From Vasconcelosia minhoensis LEGE 07310 (GTDB lineage Bacteria > Cyanobacteriota > Cyanobacteriia > Phormidesmidales > Phormidesmidaceae): a DNA stretch of 57,992 nucleotides. How positions within the stretch are numbered: position 1 is the first letter of the stretch; each line of letters begins with the position of its first letter. This document shows positions 41,483 to 49,358 of this stretch, piece after piece. The stretch spans positions 1-57,992 of the forward strand of contig NZ_JADEXG010000028.1 in the NCBI RefSeq assembly GCF_015207255.1, given 5' to 3'. The position numbers were made by a program, and so were the translations under genes. Below the pieces are notes generated by a model. It made no database searches and was not told where the DNA came from. It worked only from the letters and a program-made list of their open reading frames with translations.

Positions 41483-41656
41483 TCACTCGCCATCGACGGG
41501 CTGGCCGCCGATGGTAATTGACACCAGGAGCTGAAAAACCAGGCCGCAGAGGGCGACAAATAGCAGCAGCATCAGGGGAGCCAGACCGGCCAGCGGAAAG
41601 ACGACTAACAGCAGCAGGCTTAGGAGTAAAGCCAGTTTCACCCAGGAATTTTGCAT
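41483..41656 (-). CDS. Small double-pass membrane protein (57 aa)
   Basis: Two hydrophobic stretches (VKLALLLSLLLLVVFPLAG and LMLLLFVALCGLVFQLLVSI) separated by one turn, with a polar C-terminus GGQPVDGE. The ATG at 41656 is favoured over one seven codons upstream because the preceding residues are polar and unlike a membrane start. Function unknown. Similar tiny double-helix proteins are common in cyanobacteria. Divergent from the lipoprotein gene at 41788. Confidence 0.55.
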   Translation of the reverse strand: MQNSWVKLALLLSLLLLVVFPLAGLAPLMLLLFVALCGLVFQLLVSITIGGQPVDGE

Positions 41657-41787
41657 CTTTGTAGTTTCTCTATCCAACGACTCGCTTCTTAGTGTAACGA
41701 ACGAGGTGAAAGTCCTTCTCTAGCCAGAGGGATGAAGGGAAACAGGTTCTGTAACCTCATGAATGGAGCTAAATCTAGGTATTTCAA

Positions 41788-42405
41788 ATGACTAAATTCA
41801 AATCTTTATTCAGCTGGCAGAAGCTGCGTAGCCTGGCTATTGTCTTTATCGCCGGGGCGCTGCTGTGGGTGAGCACCGCCTGTAGCCAGTCTCCTAATGC
41901 GGACATGAATGAAGCTGACTCGGTGTCCCAAAAGCGCACTAGCAATAACGGCCAGCCTGGCCAGCTGATGGATAATTACGATGAAGTGCAACCCCGTACC
42001 GGCGGCATGAATCAGTATGAAGATGTCGATCCGCGACGGGCGACATCGGACGTGAAAGGACGGGTGAACAATCTGCTGGATGAGGTTGACCGAAAGGCCG
42101 CCCAGAACGATGGCTTGGCTGAGAGTGTGACAGCAGCGGTTGAGGATGCGCCCTTGACCAACGCGGCTGAAGAAGCTACGGGTACTAATAACCTGACCGG
42201 CAAAAGGGCGGGTATCTCCAATAATAAGGACAATAGCAAAACCGAAGCGGCTATCAACCGGGCCAAGGCCAACCTTAGCGACACGGCTGAAAACGCCGAT
42301 CAGCTGGCTAGAGAAAGCGTTTCGCGAACTCAGCGGACGGCTGAGCGAGCTGGCGACTATATGCAGGAAAAGGCTGCTAATGCTGCCGATTCATTGGATA
42401 GTTAG
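41788..42405 (+). CDS. Lipoprotein, low-complexity stress (LEA-like) protein
   Basis: A 205-residue lipoprotein. The signal peptide ends with lipobox LWVSTAC, giving lipidated Cys32. The mature part is strongly hydrophilic, Ala/Asn/Asp/Thr-rich and mostly helical, with the repeated pattern of K-x-x-N-x-x-D-x-A (SDTAENADQLARESVSRT, then ERAGDYMQEKAANAAD). The tail resembles LEA-type or CsbD-like desiccation proteins, which stabilise membranes. Related cyanobacterial genes are annotated as low-temperature or salt induced; that is general knowledge and not proof. Followed by a direct repeat and a hairpin. Confidence 0.75.
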   Translation: MTKFKSLFSWQKLRSLAIVFIAGALLWVSTACSQSPNADMNEADSVSQKRTSNNGQPGQLMDNYDEVQPRTGGMNQYEDVDPRRATSDVKGRVNNLLDEVDRKAAQNDGLAESVTAAVEDAPLTNAAEEATGTNNLTGKRAGISNNKDNSKTEAAINRAKANLSDTAENADQLARESVSRTQRTAERAGDYMQEKAANAADSLDS

Positions 42406-42411
42406 GTCAGC

Positions 42412-42449
42412 ATAGACATCAGGCAGCGTTGAGATCAGGCAGCGTTGAG
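42412..42449. repeat. Direct repeat ATCAGGCAGCGTTGAG, two copies
   Basis: ATCAGGCAGCGTTGAG occurs twice in immediate succession after the lipoprotein stop codon. A small tandem duplication with no known role. Confidence 0.7.
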
Positions 42450-42493
42450 ATTTTCTCAACCGGCCTATTTCTTATATCCTGAGGCATTACAGT

Positions 42494-42538
42494 AAAAGCG
42501 TCGGAGTGAAGGATTTGGTCCTTTCATCCCGACGCTTT
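42494..42538 (+). terminator. Hairpin after the lipoprotein gene
   Basis: AAAGCGTCGG pairs with CCGACGCTTT; inner bases GTGAAGGA and TCCTTTCA pair imperfectly around a TTTGG loop. No strong T-tract follows, so terminator status is provisional. It is 90 nt past the lipoprotein stop and 24 nt before the next start. Confidence 0.55.
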
Positions 42539-42562
42539 AGGGTTGGCTGATATTATCGCGCT

Positions 42563-43306
42563 GTGACTTCAGAAACCGTTATTTTAGCTGGACTTTTAGC
42601 TTTAGGGCTGGCGTTCATCCATCTATACGGCTGCCGCCTACATTGGCTGCATCGCGTTCCTCGAAGTCGCTGGCTCTCTCTAGGCAGTGGTGTTTCAGCA
42701 GCCTACGTGTTTGTGCATATTCTGCCGGACCTGAGCTCGGCTCAAACTACGGTAAAGAGCCGCCTAGACGAAAACCTAAGCTATTTAGAACACCACGCCT
42801 ATCTAATGGCGCTGGTAGGGATGCTGATGTTCTACGGTCTGGAGCGGGTCGCGCGGCAGTCGCGTCAGGAAAGCCGAGAGCAGGGTAGGGGCGACTATAC
42901 GCATCCTGGTATTTTCTGGCTGCATATGGTTTCTTTTGCGCTCTATAACGCGCTGATTGGCTACCTGCTGCTGCATCGCGAAGAACCGGGCCTGGGTAGC
43001 CTGCTGATTTACGCAGGCGCGATGGCGCTGCATTTTGTCGTCAACGATTACGGCCTGCGGGAAGACCATAAAAAAGCCTATGACCACCAAGGCCGCTGGA
43101 TTTTGGCTGGGGCGGTGATTTTTGGCTGGGTGCTGGGCAGCCAGGTCAGTTTGAGTGAAGCCGCGATCGCGACCCTCTTCGCCTTTCTCGCAGGCGGCAT
43201 TATCCTAAACGTGCTCAAGGAAGAGCTGCCCGAAGAAAATGAAAGCCGCTTTTGGGTATTTGCCCTGGGCGCAGGCGGCTATTCGGCGCTGCTGCTGTCG
43301 CTGTAG
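42563..43306 (+). CDS. Polytopic membrane protein, ZIP-transporter-like
   Basis: A 247-residue protein with about seven hydrophobic helices. The second helix region GSGVSAAYVFVHILPDL and the last two helices (FAFLAGGIILNVLKEELPEE) recall ZIP divalent-metal transporters, where a helix carries H-x-x-P-D/E and another G-x-x-x-x-N-x-x-x-E-E. The metal-site histidines of helix IV-V are not all evident; HFVVNDYGLREDH holds one. It could be a distant ZIP member or an unnamed membrane family. The start is GTG 42563, close behind the hairpin. It converges on the MFS gene. Confidence 0.55.
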   Translation: MTSETVILAGLLALGLAFIHLYGCRLHWLHRVPRSRWLSLGSGVSAAYVFVHILPDLSSAQTTVKSRLDENLSYLEHHAYLMALVGMLMFYGLERVARQSRQESREQGRGDYTHPGIFWLHMVSFALYNALIGYLLLHREEPGLGSLLIYAGAMALHFVVNDYGLREDHKKAYDHQGRWILAGAVIFGWVLGSQVSLSEAAIATLFAFLAGGIILNVLKEELPEENESRFWVFALGAGGYSALLLSL

Positions 43307-43331
43307 CCCTATCAATCCCTATTGCTACAGA

Positions 43332-44750
43332 TTATTGAACCGAAGACTGCTGGTAGACGGCTTCAGCGGTCTCTGTAGCCGATTCTACCGGCTGCACGCG
43401 CTGCATCAGCAGCGCCGCCACCAGCATAAAGCTGCCGCCAATCACCACTGCGGTCAGGCGGTTCTCATCCAGCACGTTGATCATCAGCCAGCCCAGCCCT
43501 AAGGAGGCGATAATCTCAGGCAGCACGATAAAAAGATTGAAAATTCCCATATAGAGACAGCTTTGCTCGGGCTCTAAAGCGTCGATTAGCAGCGCGTAGG
43601 GCAGCGCCAGCAGACTAGCCCAGGCAATGCCTACCCCCACCATCGATAGCAGCACCATGTAGGGATCATGGATCAAGCCAAGGGACATCAGCCCAACGGC
43701 GCCCGCAATTAAGCAAAGCGTGTGCGTCAGCTTAGCGCCAATCGCCCGTACCAGATGGGGCAGCGCAAAGGCGAAGATGCAGCAGACAGCGTTGTATAGC
43801 GCAATGCAGAGTCCGGCCCAGGCAATGCCTTCGGCGTAGAGAGCCGACCCCTGACTGCTGGCACCCAGGATATTGCGCGCGATCGCGGGTGGAAAGTACA
43901 GAAACATGCAGAACATCCCCAGCCAGCTAAAGCTCTGCACCCAGGCCAGCTGCCGCATCACCGGCGGCATATGCCAGAGCGCTGAGCCCATCTCACGCAC
44001 CATGGTGTTCAGTCCTTCCCCCAAACCAGGCGAGGACTGCTCTTCAGTCGGTTCAGCCGGCGGTGCTTCGCGGACGCTGACCACGGTCCACAGTACCGAG
44101 ATCAAAAACGCCATGGCGCCGATATAAAACGACAGCTTCACCGCAAAGGGTACCTCGTTGCCGTCGGCCTCCGCCAGGTGAAAGCCGTGGGTCAGCACCC
44201 AGGGCAGCGCCGCCGCCGCGATCGCGCCTAGCCCCTGGAGCAGACTCTGTACCGAAAAACCCGCTGTCAGCTGATCCTCTGGCAGCAGGTCACCCACAAA
44301 AGAGCGAAACGGCGTCATGCTGACGTTGATCGAAGTATCTAAAACCCACAGCAGCCCGGCCACCATCCACAGGCTAGAAGCATTGGGCATCAGCACCAGC
44401 GCTACAGAGCTCAAGATGGCACCAGCCAAAAAATAGGGACGCCGCCGACCCAGCGGGCTGCGGGTGCGATCGCTGAGGTAGCCAATCACCGGCTGCACCA
44501 CCAGCCCAGTCAGCGGTGCCGCCAGCCACAGCAGCGGCAGCTGATGCGCGTCGGCCCCCAAATATTCGAAAATGGCGCTGGTATTGGCCATCTGCAGGCC
44601 CCAGCCCACCTGGATGCCAAAAAAGCCAAAGCTCATATTCCAGAGCTGCCAAAACCCTAGTCGATGCGGCGGTGGGGCTGAGTTGGGTTCAGTATTTTCT
44701 AAAGCTTTAATAGTTTCGATAGTTTCGACTGAGTTCCCAGCACCAGGCAT
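43332..44750 (-). CDS. MFS sugar transporter (SLC45 / glycoside-pentoside type)
   Basis: A 472-residue, twelve-helix major-facilitator protein. LGFWQLWNMSFGFFGIQVGW begins helix one; PVIGYLSDRTRSPLGRRRPY is the loop-2 signature of the GPH/SLC45 group, which moves sucrose, maltose or similar sugars with H+ or Na+. The N-terminal 30 residues are polar and may be cytosolic. A sugar- or heteroside-transport role is plausible in a cyanobacterium that makes compatible sugars; substrate unproven. It lies between two convergent or divergent neighbours and is probably expressed alone. Confidence 0.85.
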   Translation of the reverse strand: MPGAGNSVETIETIKALENTEPNSAPPPHRLGFWQLWNMSFGFFGIQVGWGLQMANTSAIFEYLGADAHQLPLLWLAAPLTGLVVQPVIGYLSDRTRSPLGRRRPYFLAGAILSSVALVLMPNASSLWMVAGLLWVLDTSINVSMTPFRSFVGDLLPEDQLTAGFSVQSLLQGLGAIAAAALPWVLTHGFHLAEADGNEVPFAVKLSFYIGAMAFLISVLWTVVSVREAPPAEPTEEQSSPGLGEGLNTMVREMGSALWHMPPVMRQLAWVQSFSWLGMFCMFLYFPPAIARNILGASSQGSALYAEGIAWAGLCIALYNAVCCIFAFALPHLVRAIGAKLTHTLCLIAGAVGLMSLGLIHDPYMVLLSMVGVGIAWASLLALPYALLIDALEPEQSCLYMGIFNLFIVLPEIIASLGLGWLMINVLDENRLTAVVIGGSFMLVAALLMQRVQPVESATETAEAVYQQSSVQ

Positions 44751-44860
44751 GAAATAGACCTATGGACAGCAAAGAGAAAATTGAGTTTCTCCCAATCACG
44801 AGTTAATTCCCAACCATTATAGGAAAAGACCGGCCCCAAGCCATTTCGGCTACCCGCCAA

Positions 44861-44990
44861 TCCCTACTCACCCCTCTTCTCTCTCCACCTATCCGTCCCC
44901 AACCCAATCATCGCACTGCATGGGCAGGGAGACCCAGCCCCTACCTACCCATCCACCCGCTACTCTCTACTCACTACCCTCCATCCACCC
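44861..44990. repeat. Dispersed intergenic element, partial copy with hairpin
   Basis: Pyrimidine-rich CTACTCACC-type units surround a hairpin GGGCAGGG (44922-44929), loop AGA, CCCAGCCC (44933-44940), next to CTACCTACCC. On the minus strand this reads GGGCTGGG-TCT-CCCTGCCC preceded by GTAGG, like copies A and B, with one stem mismatch. Confidence 0.6.
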
Positions 44991-46331
44991 CCGCATCTTC
45001 CCCGGATTCATCAGCCCATAGGGATCCACCTTCGCCTTAAACGCCAGCTGCCCTCGATCGACCCTCTTCCGCCCGCCGTCTTCCAAAATGCAGGTGTGGG
45101 GATTGGCGATGAAGGCTCCCCGGTCTTCGTGATAGCGAATAATTTCGTCCAGCCGCTCCGGCGTCGAGAAGCGCACCAGCTGCAGCCCGGCTGGCACAAT
45201 ATTGCCCTGAACCCGCAGAAATTCTAGGTGCATCATCACCTCGTTGCCAAAGTGGTGATACATCTCCTCTAGCAGCTTCAGCTCGGGATCGTAGGGAAAC
45301 AGGGTTTGCAGATAGGTCAAACTGGGGTCAACGTTGCGGGCATGGAGGGTGGTGTGGTTCCAGGTGAACTCGCCCAGGGCACTGCCCTTACTATCGGCGG
45401 CTCCCTTTTCAGCGGTTATGGTCCCGCCAAATTCCTTCACCAGCTCGCCCAGCGGCTCCAGGCAGGACTCGGACACGATGAGCAAAACCGCCGACTGCTC
45501 TGCGGGCAGGGCCGTCTGGAGGGCGGCAAAGTAGCTGGGAATCGGCCAGGCATGGACGCTGATTAGCTTAGAAATAATCCCGTCGCTGCTGCCCAGGCGC
45601 TGGCCAAACCGGGAGGCGGTCATGAAGTCTTCAAAGGTGACGATTACCTCAGCCCAGGGATAGGCGGCACCCAGAGGAATTTCTAGCTCGGTGATAATGC
45701 CATTGGTGCCGTAGGCGTGGTTGACCTGCTGGACGGCGTCGCCGCGCAGCTCAATCACCCGGGGTTCGTCCTCCAAGGTGACGACGCGGAGGGCGTGGAG
45801 GTTGCCGCGATCGCGCAGCTGCCCGTAGCGCACAGACCCAATTCCGCCGCTACCGCCGGCGATAAAGCCGCCAATCGTCGCCGTGCGATAGGTCGAGGGC
45901 GCCATGCGAATTTCCCAGCCCTGGGGCCGGGTGATCCGGTCGATTGCCGCGAGTCTGGCTCCCGGTTCAACGCAGGCCAGTCCGGGCTTTACCCATTTGA
46001 CGGCGTTCATGGCGGTCAGGTCGAGGATGACGCCGCCCTCAAGCGGGATCGCCTGCCCATAGTTGCCGGTGCCTGCGCCGCGAACTGTCAGCGGTACTCG
46101 ATTAGCCACACAGGCTCGCGCCACCTGTAAGACTTCAGCCTCGGTTTTGGGCCGCACCACCAGGTCACCGGTCTTATCGTCGAGGGCGGTTTTGAGAATG
46201 GGACTGAAGTAGTAATAGTCTTTAGAAAGCTTGGCCACCTGGATGGGGTCGCGGATGGTTTCGATGTCGCCTAGCTCGGTGGCGAAGGCGTCCCAGTTGA
46301 TAGCGGTATGAGTGGAGGTTTGGGGGGTCAT
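44967..46331 (-). CDS. FAD-binding oxidase, GlcD / lactate-glycolate dehydrogenase family
   Basis: A 454-residue protein of the FAD_binding_4 (PCMH/VAO) class. VPLTVRGAGTGNYGQAIPLEGG (84-100 in pieces RGAGTGNYGQ and PLEGG) is the flavin loop; FIAGGSGGIGSVRYGQLRD continues it, and the C-terminal domain ends GRKRVDRGQLAFKAKVD then GLMNPGKM, the shared end of GlcD, D-lactate and alditol oxidases. Glycolate dehydrogenase serves photorespiration in cyanobacteria, but several such paralogues exist. No GlcE or GlcF partner is adjacent, so substrate remains open. Ends in repeat DNA at both sides. Confidence 0.85.
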   Translation of the reverse strand: MTPQTSTHTAINWDAFATELGDIETIRDPIQVAKLSKDYYYFSPILKTALDDKTGDLVVRPKTEAEVLQVARACVANRVPLTVRGAGTGNYGQAIPLEGGVILDLTAMNAVKWVKPGLACVEPGARLAAIDRITRPQGWEIRMAPSTYRTATIGGFIAGGSGGIGSVRYGQLRDRGNLHALRVVTLEDEPRVIELRGDAVQQVNHAYGTNGIITELEIPLGAAYPWAEVIVTFEDFMTASRFGQRLGSSDGIISKLISVHAWPIPSYFAALQTALPAEQSAVLLIVSESCLEPLGELVKEFGGTITAEKGAADSKGSALGEFTWNHTTLHARNVDPSLTYLQTLFPYDPELKLLEEMYHHFGNEVMMHLEFLRVQGNIVPAGLQLVRFSTPERLDEIIRYHEDRGAFIANPHTCILEDGGRKRVDRGQLAFKAKVDPYGLMNPGKMRGWMEGSE

Positions 46332-46361
46332 GGAGTGATCGGGTGATGGGGTGATCGGGTA
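46332..46361. repeat. Dispersed GAGTGATCGGGTGATGGGG units
   Basis: GGAGTGATCGGGTGATGGGG followed by TGATCGGG lies immediately upstream of the GlcD-like start codon (minus) and 37 nt before the next plus-strand gene. Same family as the sites at 38470 and 54672. Confidence 0.7.
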
Positions 46362-46397
46362 CAGTGGCTGAGATGCGATCGCTAGGAGTTTGCTGTC

Positions 46398-46757
46398 ATG
46401 ACCATTCGTAAAGTAACCATTCGTAAAGTCGATGCGCTCTCTGCAGCTAAAATTCAGGGCAGCGTATTGGGGCTGTTCGGGCTGATATTGGCTGTACTAT
46501 TCGCACTTTTTCTGATGGCTGGCATCACATTGGACAGCGATGCTCCTGACTCTGCGATTCCAGGCGTGGTGGGTGGGGTAAGTATGATTATCTTTCTTCC
46601 GCTCTTTTACGCTATTCTCGGGTTTATTTTCGGGCTTGTCGGTGCCTTAATCTACAATCTGGTGGCTAAGGTCGTCGGTGGGATAGAGCTAGAGTTTGAC
46701 TACAATCAGGGGCAGCTGATCGAGCCTTTAGAGACCCCGGTCGAGCCCATGCAGTAG
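46398..46757 (+). CDS. Two-helix membrane protein, unknown
   Basis: A 119-residue protein. A basic start (MTIRKVTIRKVDALSAAKIQ, with a tandem T-I-R-K-V) leads to a hydrophobic helix, a short polar loop, and two more hydrophobic stretches ending GALIYNLVAKVVGGIELE. The last phrase recurs in unnamed cyanobacterial membrane proteins. No catalytic motif. It overlaps the convergent isochorismatase gene by 30 nt. The duplicated N-terminal pentapeptide reflects a 15-nt tandem repeat in the DNA (ACCATTCGTAAAGT twice). Confidence 0.7.
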   Translation: MTIRKVTIRKVDALSAAKIQGSVLGLFGLILAVLFALFLMAGITLDSDAPDSAIPGVVGGVSMIIFLPLFYAILGFIFGLVGALIYNLVAKVVGGIELEFDYNQGQLIEPLETPVEPMQ

Positions 46758-47516
46758 CTGGTCGGCGCTGGAGACAAAGCCAAAGCACTGGTTGACATTG
46801 TAGACCGTCGCCTGCATACAGTAGTCGGGCGACGTGGTGGCGGTGCAGTCGCGTAGCAAAATGCAGTCGTAGCCTAGAAAATTGGCGTCTTGCAGGGTGG
46901 CCATGACGCACTGATCGGCGTTCACCCCGGCAAAAAATAGCGTGGTTTTGCCCAGATTGCGTAGGATGCTGTCGAGGGGCGTATCCCAGAAGCCGCTCAT
47001 GCGGTACTTATCAATTTTAATATCGGCGGCTTCTTGAACTAACTCATCGATGACAGCGGCGGCCCAGCTGTCTTTGGTCAGTACGGGAGCGCCACGCTTG
47101 GGCAACGGACTGCCGAGCCCCACACCGTCTCCCGTCGGATTGTAGACATGGCGCAGCCCGGCGCTGATGTTGAGCAGGTCGGGCCGGTTGCCCCAGTTCA
47201 GCCAGATCACCGGTATCTTTGCCTGTCGCAGCTGGGGCAGCAGGCGCTGTAGCGGCTCTACCGGCTGGCTGGCAGCGGTCACATCGACGCCGATATGGGC
47301 CAGCCAGCCGTCGGGGTGGCAAAAGTCGTTTTGCATATCGATGACAATGCAGGCGGACTTGGCCAGGTCTAGCCGCAGCTGCTTAGTCTCAGTTGACAGC
47401 GCAATCACCCGCTGAGCTAAAGCCGGACGGGTGATATCAGCGCTATCGGCATCAACCTGCCAAGCATTGGGCGGCGGACCTAGCGTATGGAGAGGGCGGG
47501 TATGGGGAGGGCTCAT
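46728..47516 (-). CDS. Isochorismatase-family cysteine hydrolase
   Basis: A 262-residue cysteine hydrolase. The catalytic triad is visible: Asp60 in VIDMQNDF, Lys170 in DKYRMSGFWDT, Cys203 in GVNADQCVMAT, with the cis-peptide A-G-V-N-A before the cysteine. The YRMSGFWDTPLDSIL block resembles amide hydrolases of the RutB/biuret-amidohydrolase branch more than true isochorismatases. It hydrolyses an amide or carbamoyl compound; which one is not known. Residues 1-45 form a polar leader. It is convergent with the membrane-protein gene. Confidence 0.88.
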   Translation of the reverse strand: MSPPHTRPLHTLGPPPNAWQVDADSADITRPALAQRVIALSTETKQLRLDLAKSACIVIDMQNDFCHPDGWLAHIGVDVTAASQPVEPLQRLLPQLRQAKIPVIWLNWGNRPDLLNISAGLRHVYNPTGDGVGLGSPLPKRGAPVLTKDSWAAAVIDELVQEAADIKIDKYRMSGFWDTPLDSILRNLGKTTLFFAGVNADQCVMATLQDANFLGYDCILLRDCTATTSPDYCMQATVYNVNQCFGFVSSADQLLHGLDRGL

Positions 47517-47646
47517 AGTCTTCAGTCAGTACAAGCAGTATAGGTGAACGGGTTGAATAGCTGAGAGACATTGGCTCAACCCGTAGGCGCACAGGTTAAG
47601 CTTATTACGATTCAACTGAGACTAGTTTCTACACCGCGCTGCCTTC

Positions 47647-48033
47647 ATGCATTCTTCCTTCAGCCAGGCAAACGATCCGTCAGCCGACCCGAGCCGAGTT
47701 TCTATCGAAGAAAACCATCTTTTGTCTGTCGATGCCGTCCAAAAAATCCTGAATCGGTCCCGCGCCTCGGTCTATCGCTATGCGAACACCGACCCGCTTT
47801 TAATGAACCCACCCTTTGACCCCAACCGCCTCAATCCTGAGATCCGCGACCATAAGGAAGCGGCGCTGATGTTTCACCCCAACGAGGTCGCTCGCTTTGC
47901 CCAGGATGTCTTGGGGATCAAGCAGGTCACCATCGAAGTTAGCCCGCCCGCTGAAACGGTGACCCACCAGCTTTTGCAGCAGATCCTAGCTGAGCTGCAG
48001 TCAATTCGAGCGCTGCTTAAGGCACAGTCCTAG
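47647..48033 (+). CDS. Helix-turn-helix-like protein, unknown (128 aa)
   Basis: A 128-residue soluble protein. LSVDAVQKILNRSRASVYRY (about residues 26-45) has the spacing of a resolvase/MerR-type helix-turn-helix: helix, tight turn, recognition helix ending in R-Y. After a polar block with FHPNEVARFAQDVLG, the C-terminus is a leucine-rich helix (LLQQILAELQSIRALL) suited to dimerisation. It is likely a small transcription factor or DNA-binding regulator of a type that recurs in cyanobacteria. Start at 47647 is one of several candidates. Confidence 0.65.
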   Translation: MHSSFSQANDPSADPSRVSIEENHLLSVDAVQKILNRSRASVYRYANTDPLLMNPPFDPNRLNPEIRDHKEAALMFHPNEVARFAQDVLGIKQVTIEVSPPAETVTHQLLQQILAELQSIRALLKAQS

Positions 48034-48277
48034 CGGAAAACCGCCCATTAAGATCGGCAAATTTGCTGTGCTCAAGCTTGGTCAGCGGTGCTAACGTCAT
48101 AGGAAAGTGAGACGGTAGCTGATCACACGGAAAGTCTTCAGCAAAGACTTAACCTAGGGATAAGCTGTCTTGCCCGCCTAATCACTAAGATTATGGCTGA
48201 AAGGTAGATCACTCAGCAGGATTAAATCCCCTGACTGCCAGTTTCGTCCTTTCCTTTGCACCCTTTCCCCGTATTTT

Positions 48278-48463
48278 ATGCAATCGGTCAGTCAAACAGA
48301 TAAACCTCCGCAACCTCCGTCAGGCCGAATGGCCAGCTTTATTGGCTATTTCATTGCCCTGACGACCGTTGCCCTCCCTCTGTTTGTCATCGCGCACTTT
48401 TCCTCGGCTCAGGTGGAACCCTTCGAGCAGCCCTCCTATTCGTTTATGCGATTCCGAGAATAG
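48278..48463 (+). CDS. Small single-pass membrane protein (61 aa)
   Basis: Sixty-one residues: a polar, proline-rich start (QTDKPPQPPSG), one hydrophobic helix SFIGYFIALTTVALPLFVIA, and a short tail with PFEQPSYSFMRFRE. Similar single-helix proteins occur before housekeeping genes in cyanobacteria without function. No clear ribosome-binding site. The 48034-48277 space before it holds nothing I recognise, including no tRNA. Confidence 0.5.
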   Translation: MQSVSQTDKPPQPPSGRMASFIGYFIALTTVALPLFVIAHFSSAQVEPFEQPSYSFMRFRE

Positions 48464-48588
48464 CGCCTGTCACTGACTGCGACCCGTCCTTCTTCCCCTA
48501 AAATGCTAGCTGGGGAAGTCTGCTGACCGTGGCCTGCCGCCATGATCAGCAGACTTTTCCATGAAATTTAGCAATTTGGAGAAGCCCT

Positions 48589-49101
48589 GTGGACCTATCT
48601 CGCATTCCAGCCCAGCCCAAGCCTGGACTGATCAACGTGCTGATTGAAATTCCGGCTGGTAGCAAGAATAAGTACGAGTTTGACAAGGACATTGCCGCCT
48701 TTGCCCTTGATCGCGTTCTCTATTCGTCGGTGCAGTATCCCTACGACTACGGCTTTGTCCCCAATACCCTAGCTGACGACGGCGATCCGCTCGACGGTAT
48801 GGTGCTAATGGACCAGCCGACCTTTCCCGGCTGCGTCATCCCGGCTCGCCCGATCGGGATGCTAGAGATGATCGACGGCGGCGATCGCGATGAAAAAATT
48901 CTCTGCGTCCCCGATGCCGACCCCCGCTTCACCCAGGTCAAATCCCTGGACGATGTGTCGCCCCACCGGCTGGATGAAATTGCCGAGTTCTTTAAGACTT
49001 ATAAAAATCTGGAAAAGAAAGTCACCGAAATTCTCGGCTGGAAAGATATTGACCAGGTGCAGCCGCTGATTGAGGAGTGCATCGCTGCGGTTAAAAAATA
49101 G
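48589..49101 (+). CDS. ppa: Inorganic pyrophosphatase (soluble family I)
   Basis: A 170-residue family I pyrophosphatase that hydrolyses PPi to two phosphates and drives biosynthesis. [30 protein letters not shown] (the D-x-D-x-x-D Mg2+ motif) and VPDADPR are the family active-site segments. The start codon is GTG (48589) with GGAG at 48580; residues before it are not in the family. Followed by a strong hairpin at 49188-49220. Typical bacterial hexameric size. Confidence 0.95.
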   Translation: MDLSRIPAQPKPGLINVLIEIPAGSKNKYEFDKDIAAFALDRVLYSSVQYPYDYGFVPNTLADDGDPLDGMVLMDQPTFPGCVIPARPIGMLEMIDGGDRDEKILCVPDADPRFTQVKSLDDVSPHRLDEIAEFFKTYKNLEKKVTEILGWKDIDQVQPLIEECIAAVKK

Positions 49102-49187
49102 GCCAGGCGAGGTTGGCTGCTGATTGACTAATAAATCTCTGTCCCCTCGTCCCCCAACCCCTCCGAGAGAGAAGGGGAGCTAGAATT

Positions 49188-49230
49188 CAAAATCCTTCTC
49201 CCCCCGGGAGAAGGATTTTGGATGAGGGAT
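49188..49230. repeat. REP-like palindrome, second copy
   Basis: CAAAATCCTTCTCCC (49188-49202), loop CCC, GGGAGAAGGATTTTG (49206-49220): 15 perfect pairs, then GATGAGGG. It may double as the ppa terminator, though the plus strand has no T-tract. Same layout as 1934-1969. The remaining 49102-49358 gap shows no gene. Confidence 0.7.
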
Positions 49231-49358
49231 AGGTAACTTTTGTCGGTTAACCCAGGGTTAGCGGTGTGATTTTTTTAGCAATATGCTGTGGTGGTATCGT
49301 CTAGCATGGGCTGCGGTAGCGCGATCGCGCCAATCCAATCCGATCATTCAGGAGCAGT

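Noticed and set aside
45717-46130. Open frame on the plus strand inside the GlcD-like gene
   Set aside because: It overlaps an unmistakable FAD-binding oxidase on the other strand, and its translation shows no motif.
48034-48277. A tRNA or small RNA in the gap before the 61-aa gene
   Set aside because: No cloverleaf or T-loop consensus could be traced on either strand.
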